Positions 1 to 5,165 of a stretch of DNA of 6,566 nucleotides are shown in pieces (position 1 is the first letter of the stretch; every line of letters begins with the position of its first letter). The DNA comes from DATJPW01 sp035506215 (GTDB taxonomy: Bacteria; Desulfobacterota; Desulfomonilia; Desulfomonilales; Desulfomonilaceae). The notes under the pieces were generated by a model. It was not told the origin of the DNA, ran no database searches, and saw only the letters and a list, made by a program, of their open reading frames with translations. Location of the stretch: NCBI GenBank assembly GCA_035506215.1, contig DATJPW010000340.1, positions 1 through 6,566 of the forward strand, in the 5' to 3' direction. The position numbers and the translations under genes are program-made.

Positions 1-159
1 AAGGCTCTGCAGACAATCAAGGATTTCGATTCAGGCGGGCTTTCCGCACCCTGGAGCATCTGGAATAACAGGTTTCCGGTGGCGAAAGTGTGGTCCGCCA
101 ACCCGGAAAAAGGCATCTACGAACCCGCCTCCGATTGGATAAGGCTGGACAAATACTGA
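1..159 (+). CDS. C-terminal end of a periplasmic substrate-binding protein (branched-chain amino-acid ABC transporter type), partial
   Basis: Frame 1 is open from the window edge to a TGA at 157-159, giving the last 52 residues of a protein whose start lies outside. The stretch near the beginning, ALQTIKDFDSGGLSAPW, resembles the conserved C-terminal part of type I periplasmic binding proteins of the LivJ/Peripla_BP_6 class, which often read 'l..ikdfdtGGltpp'. The tail, SDWIRLDKY, also fits the usual end of these proteins. Such proteins bind a small solute in the periplasm, commonly leucine, isoleucine or valine but also amides, urea or aromatic acids, and deliver it to an ABC importer. The ligand cannot be told from this fragment, and no importer genes are visible. 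The family call rests on one motif in a short tail, so it is moderate; the reading frame itself is clear. Confidence 0.68.
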   Translation, partial: KALQTIKDFDSGGLSAPWSIWNNRFPVAKVWSANPEKGIYEPASDWIRLDKY

Positions 160-204
160 TTAAGCGGTTCGGCCAAAGTTCTTTCCGAATGATGCATTTC
201 CGTC

Positions 205-245
205 CTTTCGGCGAAAGTCGAGCGAGGGTCTCGGGCGGACGCTCG
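205..245. other. Two small GC-rich hairpins just downstream of the binding-protein gene
   Basis: CTTTCG (205-210) and CGAAAG (212-217) are exact inverted copies around one base, so in RNA they would form CTTTC/GAAAG around a 3-base loop. Immediately after, CGAGCG (219-224) pairs exactly with CGCTCG (240-245) around a 15-base loop, inside which CGAG/CTCG (223-226 and 230-233) gives an alternative stem. The position, 46 to 86 bases past the stop codon at 159, suits a 3' end structure. No run of T follows either stem, so this is not a standard Rho-independent terminator. It may be only a 3'-stabilising or Rho-associated structure. Confidence 0.3.
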
Positions 246-290
246 GGCGCTACTCATACCTCAACGATTACCATTAAAGCCATTTTGATA

Positions 291-320
291 TTGACGCTCA
301 ATCGTTTCGGGGTGTATGAC
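291..320 (+). promoter_or_regulatory. Weak candidate sigma70-type promoter for the glycosyltransferase gene
   Basis: TTGACG (291-296) matches five of six -35 consensus bases. TATGAC (315-320), 18 bases downstream, matches four of six -10 bases. A start near 327 would give a leader of about 130 bases carrying the palindrome at 344-386. The -10 is poor and the leader long, so this is the best candidate in the gap rather than a confident call. Confidence 0.25.
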
Positions 321-343
321 GCATAGTACTAATTAGCGTTCAG

Positions 344-386
344 AATCCCCGCTTCCCCCTTTAATAAAGAGGGTTAGAGGGCATTT
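344..386. repeat. Imperfect palindrome, REP/MITE-like in appearance
   Basis: The segment folds on itself around the loop AAT (363-365). The inner stem is CTTT (359-362) with AAAG (366-369). After a C/A mismatch, CCC (355-357) pairs with GGG (371-373). A 4x4 internal loop follows, then CCC (347-349) pairs with GGG (379-381), and AAT (344-346) pairs with ATT (383-385) past a bulged C at 382. The alternating C-blocks and G-blocks around a CTTT-AAT-AAAG core recall dispersed palindromic repeats common in intergenic regions of many environmental bacteria; that likeness is from memory. It lies between a stop and the next gene, as such repeats usually do. It could also act as a leaky transcription terminator, because TTTT follows at 384-387. 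Confidence 0.4.
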
Positions 387-457
387 TCTTACAGACTTGA
401 ACGCGAATTCTCATGAAAATCCCGCGATTCAGCTAAAACAGGTAATGGAGCATACTT

Positions 458-1180
458 GTGTCGAGTGACGTTACAGTGTCGGTAATTATGCCTTGCTACA
501 ACGAGGTCAGCACAATCGAGCGGATCGTCGGGAACGTTCTCGATTCATCGGTGAAGAACAAAGAAATCATCGTAATTGACGACGGCTCCACCGACGGCAC
601 GAGAGAGCTTTTGAAGTCTCGGATCGAACCCTTGGTGACAAAGGTGATCTATCATCAGTTCAATCGCGGTAAGGGCGCAGCAATAAGGTCAGGCATTGCT
701 GCGGCATCCGGCGACATCGTGATTGTCCAGGATGCAGACCTGGAGTACGATCCTAAAGACTATGAGATGATACTGGAACCTATTCTTCAGGACAAAGCTG
801 ACGTGGTCTATGGATCGAGATTTGCCGGCGGCGATCCTCACCGCGTTCTATATTTCTGGCACTATGTGGGCAACAAATTCCTGACTCTTATCTCCAATAT
901 GTTCACCAATTTAAACTTGACCGACATGGAAACCGGATACAAAGTCTTTCTCCGGAAAACCCTCCAACAAATAACCATCGAAGAAGATCGATTCGGGTTC
1001 GAACCGGAGATCACTGCCAAGATCGCCAAGTTGCGATGCAGAGTTTACGAGGTCGGAATTTCTTATTCGGGAAGGACCTACGAGGAAGGAAAAAAGATCG
1101 GGTGGAAAGATGGTCTTAGGACTATCTGGTGCATATTCAAGTACAATTTGCATTCAACCGGGAAGACGAGAGCATCTTGA
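458..1180 (+). CDS. Family 2 glycosyltransferase, DPM1/polyprenyl-phosphate sugar transferase type
   Basis: This 240-residue cytosolic enzyme would transfer a sugar from a nucleotide-sugar donor, probably to a polyprenyl phosphate such as undecaprenyl phosphate. It has the GT-A fold signature order: VSVIMPCYNE (7-16), the nucleotide-binding DDGSTDGT (41-48), a GKGAAIRSG loop (71-79), QDADLEYDP (91-99) whose DAD is the metal-binding DxD, YGSRF (118-122), and TDMETGYKVF (155-164). Its length and motifs match soluble bacterial DPM1-like proteins. It lacks the C-terminal membrane helices of the ArnC/GtrB group. The start is GTG: an in-frame TAA at 443-445 rules out longer forms, and GGAG at 447-450 lies 7 bases upstream. 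It stands alone on this strand and converges on the ABC permease gene with 5 bases between stops. The sugar, acceptor and pathway cannot be read from the sequence; polysaccharide or lipid glycosylation is inferred from family. Confidence 0.9.
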   Translation: MSSDVTVSVIMPCYNEVSTIERIVGNVLDSSVKNKEIIVIDDGSTDGTRELLKSRIEPLVTKVIYHQFNRGKGAAIRSGIAAASGDIVIVQDADLEYDPKDYEMILEPILQDKADVVYGSRFAGGDPHRVLYFWHYVGNKFLTLISNMFTNLNLTDMETGYKVFLRKTLQQITIEEDRFGFEPEITAKIAKLRCRVYEVGISYSGRTYEEGKKIGWKDGLRTIWCIFKYNLHSTGKTRAS

Positions 1181-1185
1181 CAGCT

Positions 1186-2325
1186 CTAATCCAAGGTTCT
1201 GCGATATCGTTTTGCGGCGATCACCAACACGACCGCCGTGAAGAGCGCAATTGGCCAAATTTCCGGGACTACGTCGTTGAAGGCGTTGCCCTTCAATAAA
1301 ATGCCTCTGGCAATGCGAAGAAAATGAGTGAGCGGCAGTATCTCGCCGAGTACTTGCGCCCAACCGGGCATGCCGCGAAAGGGAAAGGCGAATCCGGACA
1401 GCAATACGTTTGGCAAAAAGAAGAAAAATCCCATCTGTATGGCTTGGCGCTGGTTTTCCGCCACTGTGGAAAGGGTGATTCCTACTGACAGGTTTGCTGC
1501 GATAAAAAAGAGCGCGGCCGCCAGCAGGAGGCTGAGACTTCCCAACATAGGCACCTGAAAGAGAAAGTGTGCAGCCAACAGGATAAGGCCAACTTGCATA
1601 TAGCCGACCAGGATGTACGGAATTATCTTACCGACCAACACTTCGAGCGGATGTGTGGGCATGGACAGAAGATTCTCCATAGTTCCACTCTCGCGTTCAC
1701 GAGTGATCGCCAGTGCCGTAATCATGACCATGGTCATTGTAAGAACTAGACCCAGCAGTCCGGGCACGATATTGTATTGCGTATTCACTTCGGGGTTATA
1801 CAAAGCGTGCACGCGCAAATCGATGGGGTTGTCGGTCGGGGCCAGATAGGCGAGAGGACCTTTAAGGTCATTTTGCAGCGCCGTGTTGAACAGTGAGGGC
1901 AAAGCGCCGAGAGCAATGCCGGTCGTTCCCGGGTCCGTCGCATCCGCCTCGACGAGAATCGCGGGCCTGTCCCCGCGCAGGAGATCCCGACTGAAATTTT
2001 CCGGAATATTGATCACAAACTGGACTTCACCTCGCGCGAGAGCGTCCCGTCCTTCCGATTCGGTCTTCAATTGTCGAACTATATCGAAATAACTACTGTT
2101 TTGAATTGCATGCAGCAGCGTACGACCTTGCGGCCCGTGGTCGGCCAAGATCACGGCCGTCGGCATGTGCTTTGGGTCCGAATTTATTGCATAGCCAAAA
2201 AGTATGAGCTGCATCAGCGGGATCCCGATCATCATCCCGAAGGTCACCCGATCCCGGCGCATCTGGACAAATTCCTTCACGACCATGGCCCAAAAGCGCT
2301 CAAATGAGAATCTGCGCCCTTTCAT
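1186..2325 (-). CDS. ABC-2 type transport permease (YbhR/YbhS-like efflux permease)
   Basis: This 379-residue inner-membrane subunit forms the channel of an ABC exporter powered by the ATPase encoded just upstream. The layout is typical of ABC2_membrane_3 proteins: one N-terminal membrane helix (about 27-47), a large extracytoplasmic domain (about 48-183), then five hydrophobic segments (about 184-206, 228-256, 261-288, 297-316 and 353-371). The family motif TRERESGTMENLLSMP (208-223) follows the second helix and corresponds to the region that contacts the ATPase. The ATG at 2325 is 2 bases after the ATPase stop, and GGTAAG within the last ATPase codons is only a weak Shine-Dalgarno, so coupled translation is likely. 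It is the last gene of the operon. Only one permease is present, whereas E. coli has the ybhS and ybhR pair, so a homodimer is inferred. The substrate is unknown; drug or hydrophobic-compound efflux is plausible from family. Confidence 0.93.
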   Translation of the reverse strand: MKGRRFSFERFWAMVVKEFVQMRRDRVTFGMMIGIPLMQLILFGYAINSDPKHMPTAVILADHGPQGRTLLHAIQNSSYFDIVRQLKTESEGRDALARGEVQFVINIPENFSRDLLRGDRPAILVEADATDPGTTGIALGALPSLFNTALQNDLKGPLAYLAPTDNPIDLRVHALYNPEVNTQYNIVPGLLGLVLTMTMVMITALAITRERESGTMENLLSMPTHPLEVLVGKIIPYILVGYMQVGLILLAAHFLFQVPMLGSLSLLLAAALFFIAANLSVGITLSTVAENQRQAIQMGFFFFLPNVLLSGFAFPFRGMPGWAQVLGEILPLTHFLRIARGILLKGNAFNDVVPEIWPIALFTAVVLVIAAKRYRRTLD

Positions 2326-2327
2326 AA

Positions 2328-3248
2328 TTACTTACCGTGCTTCGACCTCTCCATCATGTGGATAAAAACGTCCTCCAGCCCAGCGTCAACCTGGCGCCAT
2401 TCATATTGTTCCGTGCGAAACGGAGCGATGGCTCCTTCGAGCGCCTGTGGGTCGTCTCCGCTCACATGCAGCGTATTGCCAAAGGCCACGGCCTGCTCGA
2501 CAGCCGGATTCTCGCGAAGGTGCTCCCCCAGCTTGAGCAAATCCGGGCCGGTAACCGACCAGGTGGTTAGATCGGCCTGCGCGATAACCTCTTCGATAGT
2601 CCCCTGAGTAAGCAAATTGCTGTTCACGATAAAAGCGAGGCGATGACAGCGTTCGGCTTCGTCCATGTAGTGAGTGGCTATAAGGAATGTTAATCCTTGA
2701 CCGGCAAGCCGATGAATCTCTTCCCAGAATTCGCGGCGCGCCTTTGGATCCACACCGGCTGTAGGCTCATCCAATAGAAGCAGCTTAGGGCGGTGAATCA
2801 TGCACGCGGCCAAAGCAAGGCGCTGCTTCCAGCCGCCGGAAAGCTCTCCGGCGAGCTGACCTTGCCGTTCCGCGAGCCCGAGTTGCGTGAGGCTTTCCTG
2901 CACAACTTCGCGACGGTCCTTCACTGCGTACATTCGGGCTACAAAATCCAAGTTTTCTGCAATTGTCAGGTCCTCGTAGAAACTGAACCTCTGCGTCATA
3001 TAGCCTACGTTGAGCTTGATTGCCTCACTGTCCTTGATGACGTCGTAGCCCAGACATGTACCGCTCCCCGCGTCGGCTCGGAGGAGGCCGCAGAGCATGC
3101 GAATAAACGTTGTCTTTCCGCTTCCGTTCGGGCCGAGAAAGCCGCAGATCTCGCCTGTCCGCACCCGGAGATCCACAGCGTTCACCGCGATGAGGTCACC
3201 GAAACGCTTGGTCATTCCCTTCACATCTATGGCGAGATCGTCAGGCAT
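2328..3248 (-). CDS. ABC transporter ATP-binding protein (efflux, YbhF/CcmA-like single domain)
   Basis: This 306-residue cytoplasmic ATPase would power the ABC-2 permease encoded downstream. All nucleotide-binding elements are visible: Walker A GPNGSGKTT (39-47), Q-loop glutamine 86 in GYMTQRFSFY, signature LSGGWKQR (136-143), Walker B LLLLDE (156-161) with catalytic E161, D-loop AGVD (164-167) and the switch histidine H193 in ATHYMDEAE. The fifth signature residue is W rather than the usual Q, a variation I recall from YbhF-type and related exporters. Residues from about 220 form the C-terminal extension common in ABC-2 drug exporters, ending in 'GLEDVFIHMM', a typical closing motif. E. coli YbhF fuses two such domains; this protein has one, so it should dimerise. 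The ATG lies 3 bases after the adaptor stop and has no good Shine-Dalgarno, which suggests coupling to translation of the adaptor. Confidence 0.95.
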   Translation of the reverse strand: MPDDLAIDVKGMTKRFGDLIAVNAVDLRVRTGEICGFLGPNGSGKTTFIRMLCGLLRADAGSGTCLGYDVIKDSEAIKLNVGYMTQRFSFYEDLTIAENLDFVARMYAVKDRREVVQESLTQLGLAERQGQLAGELSGGWKQRLALAACMIHRPKLLLLDEPTAGVDPKARREFWEEIHRLAGQGLTFLIATHYMDEAERCHRLAFIVNSNLLTQGTIEEVIAQADLTTWSVTGPDLLKLGEHLRENPAVEQAVAFGNTLHVSGDDPQALEGAIAPFRTEQYEWRQVDAGLEDVFIHMMERSKHGK

Positions 3249-3251
3249 AGG

Positions 3252-4235
3252 TCAGGAACCGAATTGCACGTCCACAGGCTGGCCCGCGTGCAACTTCTCC
3301 GCGATTTTCGGATCAAAGATTACTTCAATCATAAATACTAATTTGGCACGAGTCTCCTGGCTGTAAATTACCGGAGGCGTAAATTCCACCTTGGGCGAAA
3401 TGAAGCTGACCTTCCCGGTCACCGGCTCAGGCAAACCGTCCACTTTAACCTTCACACTCTCGCCGAGATGAATCGAACCAAGCATAGGCTCCGGAACGAA
3501 TGCGCGGACCTTGATGTTCTGCGGAGGCAGCAGCGCAACGACCGGACGGCCCGCTGCGACCCAATCTCCCTGGCGGTATAGGGTGTCAAAAACTACACCG
3601 GCTTGAGGCGCAAACTGGCTTTTCTGCGAAAGGTCCCACTCCGCCCTGGCCAACGTTGCCTCTTGAGCCCGCACATTCGCGTCTGCCGCTTCGATCTGGT
3701 CGATGCGTGAGCCTAGATTAGCAGTCTGTAGATCGGCTTCGAGCTGCGCCACATGCTGACGATCCTGGTCTCGTGCGGATAGCGCACGGTCATAAGCCTG
3801 CTGTGAAACCGAACCGGATTGGGCCAGTTTTTCTTGCCGCTGAAATTCCACTTCTGAAAAACTCAGTGCCGCTCTTGCTTGCTTGAGTTGGGCCTCGATG
3901 GATTCAATTTCCGAGGGACGTCTTGCTTTCTTCGCGTCCTCCAGTTGTGAGCGCGCTTGAGCCAGCCGCCGTCCCGCTTCATCCCGCGCGGCTGTTTCCG
4001 GTGTACTGTCCAGAGCGAAAAGTCTGTCACCCACCTTCACCTGATCGCCTCGCTGCACGTACAGAGATTCGAGTTGGCCGGCCAGTGGTGATGCCACATA
4101 AACGAATTCTCCCTCGACATAGCCTTGCACGTGGTTCGATTCCTGACGGTCACAGCCGGCCAGGATACACAATGCCGCGATTGCACCGGCCGCCCAAAGA
4201 AATGCTCTTTTATGTGTCCAGCCAGAATTGATCAG
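3252..4235 (-). CDS. HlyD-family periplasmic adaptor lipoprotein of the ABC exporter (YbhG-like), probable CTG start
   Basis: This is the membrane-fusion subunit that would link the inner-membrane exporter to the periplasm or an outer-membrane channel. The first TTG, ATG or GTG in frame (TTG at 4172) would leave only MCILAGC and destroy the signal peptide. Reading further upstream gives a full lipoprotein signal: KR at 9-10, a hydrophobic stretch at 11-25 and a LAGC lipobox with C28 as the lipidated residue. Residue +2 is D29, the inner-membrane retention signal in E. coli Lol sorting. The proposed start is CTG at 4235-4233, giving 327 residues. After the signal come a lipoyl/barrel-sandwich half (ASPLAGQLESLYVQRGDQV, about 48-66), a long heptad-rich coiled-coil hairpin rich in A, Q, E and R (about 80-205), the returning lipoyl half (APQAGVVFD) and a beta-barrel part ending in AGQPVDVQFGS. 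No outer-membrane TolC gene is in the window. Confidence 0.9.
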   Translation of the reverse strand: MINSGWTHKRAFLWAAGAIAALCILAGCDRQESNHVQGYVEGEFVYVASPLAGQLESLYVQRGDQVKVGDRLFALDSTPETAARDEAGRRLAQARSQLEDAKKARRPSEIESIEAQLKQARAALSFSEVEFQRQEKLAQSGSVSQQAYDRALSARDQDRQHVAQLEADLQTANLGSRIDQIEAADANVRAQEATLARAEWDLSQKSQFAPQAGVVFDTLYRQGDWVAAGRPVVALLPPQNIKVRAFVPEPMLGSIHLGESVKVKVDGLPEPVTGKVSFISPKVEFTPPVIYSQETRAKLVFMIEVIFDPKIAEKLHAGQPVDVQFGS

Positions 4236-4879
4236 AGTTTTGACCTCCCTTTTTCAGTCATCACACCCTTAAAAACCACCTCGTTGATGGCCGAAAAGCC
4301 CGTTTTCGGCGCGATGCCAAGTTCAGCCAACTTTCCCGGATTCATGATTGCTTGGATGGCGCCGAACAGGACCTCGATGACAATTTTGGTCGGGACATCC
4401 TTACGAATAATTCCCGCTCTTCGCCCCTCGACCAAGAGCTTGCCGAAATAGTGATGAATCAGGTCCTTGCGACGGCTCTCCACCAATTCGAATATTTGCA
4501 TGCCCCAGCGCCTCATGTCACGCATGAACGGCGGCTGCAACTCTTCCATGTGCCGCTGAACACAGGCGAGCAGTTGACGCATCGAGGCCAGAAAATCAGA
4601 TGAACACTCGGAAGTGATCTGCTCCAGCTCTCCCTCGACCTCGTGAAATTTATTGAGGAACACGGCCTCCAGAAGAGCAGCCTTGCTTGGAAAATGAGCG
4701 TAAAGCGTCTTTTTGCTCATCCCCAGTTCCTTTGCAATGTCATCCATGGTGACACTGCGAAAACCGAGGGCAAAGAACTGCTGTCGAGCGCGAGAGATAA
4801 TACGCTGGCGGACAGAATCTTCGCGGATATATTCTTTCGATTCTATTGATTGGGGACGTGTGGACAAATTATCGGTCAT
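4232..4879 (-). CDS. TetR/AcrR-family transcriptional regulator of the efflux operon
   Basis: This 215-residue DNA-binding repressor is likely to control its own operon and to respond to a compound exported by the transporter encoded behind it. The N-terminal helix-turn-helix is clear: RIISRARQQFFALGFRSVT (26-44) followed by MDDIAKELGMSKKTLYAHF (45-63) and PSKAALLEAVF, the standard TetR_N domain. Residues from about 75 form the variable helical ligand-binding and dimerisation domain, so the inducer cannot be guessed. The start is ATG at 4879 after a weak ribosome site; about 20 residues precede the first DNA-binding helix, which is usual. It is the first gene of the operon and its stop overlaps the adaptor start, an order like E. 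coli cecR-ybhG. A palindrome over its promoter supports autoregulation. It is divergent from narG, but control of narG by this protein is only a possibility. Confidence 0.94.
   Translation of the reverse strand: MTDNLSTRPQSIESKEYIREDSVRQRIISRARQQFFALGFRSVTMDDIAKELGMSKKTLYAHFPSKAALLEAVFLNKFHEVEGELEQITSECSSDFLASMRQLLACVQRHMEELQPPFMRDMRRWGMQIFELVESRRKDLIHHYFGKLLVEGRRAGIIRKDVPTKIVIEVLFGAIQAIMNPGKLAELGIAPKTGFSAINEVVFKGVMTEKGRSKL
4233..4250 (-). promoter_or_regulatory. Shine-Dalgarno and CTG start of the adaptor, overlapping the tetR stop
   Basis: On the minus strand the end of tetR reads AGGGAGGTC AAAACTCTGA. GGAGGT is a near-perfect Shine-Dalgarno and sits 7 bases before CTG (4235-4233). The tetR stop TGA (4234-4232) overlaps this CTG as CTGA, the same geometry as the common ATGA coupled junction. 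This decides the start at CTG rather than at the internal TTG 63 bases downstream. ATC at 4232-4230 is a less likely alternative. Confidence 0.7.
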
Positions 4880-4912
4880 ATTTCGAGTCGCTCACGGTGA
4901 AATCAGAACCTC

Positions 4913-4942
4913 TGGAAACTAATATAGTTTATTGAGTTTCCA
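4913..4942. promoter_or_regulatory. Candidate TetR operator: overlapping inverted repeats
   Basis: TGGAAACT (4913-4920) and AGTTTCCA (4935-4942) are perfect 8-base inverted copies separated by 14 bases. A second, tighter palindrome uses the same left arm: AAACTA (4916-4921), ATA, TAGTTT (4925-4930). Thus there are three AGTTT-type half sites, at 4916-4920 (inverted), 4926-4930 and 4935-4939, the last two 9 bases apart. The element overlaps the -10 and spacer of the predicted tetR promoter and lies about 34 bases before the tetR start, which suits repression by its own product. Binding is inferred. Confidence 0.6.
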
Positions 4943-4954
4943 CCGCGCAGTCAA
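4926..4954 (-). promoter_or_regulatory. Candidate sigma70-type promoter of the tetR-adaptor-ABC operon
   Basis: On the minus strand TTGACT (4954-4949) matches five of six -35 bases. TAAACT (4931-4926), exactly 17 bases on, matches four of six -10 bases. The start would be near 4919, giving a leader of about 40 bases. The inverted repeat at 4913-4942 covers the -10 and most of the spacer, as expected for a repressed promoter. TATATT (4926-4921) is a better -10 hexamer, but its spacing from TTGACT would be 22. Confidence 0.5.
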
Positions 4955-5165
4955 GGGCAATTTGACCCGACCCCAAAGTAATTATTGACTTGGGACATAG
5001 AAAGGCTGTCTCTGTCATCCGCTGAAAGCTTGTCCCCGTGAACTATCCTCTTCTCACAACTCCCTCATCTGTGAGGGCCGCTAATATGGCAGAGTGCGTC
5101 CCATAGGAACAACTCACCCATGTAAATTGTCACTATGGTTAATTGCCACCCGGAGGGGGAGTTCT
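4955..5165. other. Remaining divergent intergenic region upstream of narG, with a small hairpin
   Basis: I see no gene in this stretch. The clearest structure is CCCTCA (5062-5067), TCTG, TGAGGG (5072-5077), a perfect 6-base stem with a 4-base loop and no following T run. A second, looser dyad is CCATAG (5101-5106) with CTATGG (5133-5138). No FNR/DNR box of the TTGAT-N4-ATCAA form and no GG-N10-GC sigma54 site could be found. TTGACC (4962-4967) and TTGACT (4985-4990) resemble -35 elements but lack a good -10 at the right distance. The narG promoter is therefore not identified. Confidence 0.4.
5152..5161 (+). promoter_or_regulatory. Strong Shine-Dalgarno of narG
   Basis: GGAGGGGGAG ends 4 bases before the ATG at 5166; its GGAGG core (5152-5156) is 9 bases from the start. 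It supports ATG 5166 over the in-frame ATG at 5184 (Met7) and over the ATG at 5135, which is in a different frame. Confidence 0.75.

Noticed and set aside
205..245. Hairpins considered as a Rho-independent terminator
   Set aside because: No T run follows either stem; kept only as unassigned structure.
90..326. 78-codon + strand frame overlapping the end of the binding-protein gene
   Set aside because: It starts inside the binding-protein frame and its basic, low-complexity translation matches no family; no good ribosome site.
402..430. Two CGCGA-type direct repeats 21 bases apart upstream of the glycosyltransferase
   Set aside because: Short and imperfect (CGCGAATTC versus CGCGATTC), with no promoter alignment to give meaning.
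2793..3341. 182-codon open frame on the + strand, antisense to the ABC ATPase gene
   Set aside because: It lies wholly opposite clear coding sequence with all ABC motifs, and its translation has no recognisable domain.
3252..4172. Adaptor gene starting at TTG 4172
   Set aside because: It would remove nearly all of the signal peptide and has no ribosome site at a proper distance; the upstream CTG explains both.
4960..5000. TTGAC-containing stretch considered as a narG promoter or FNR-type box
   Set aside because: No matching -10 at 16-18 bases and no ATCAA or GTCAA half site at the correct spacing.
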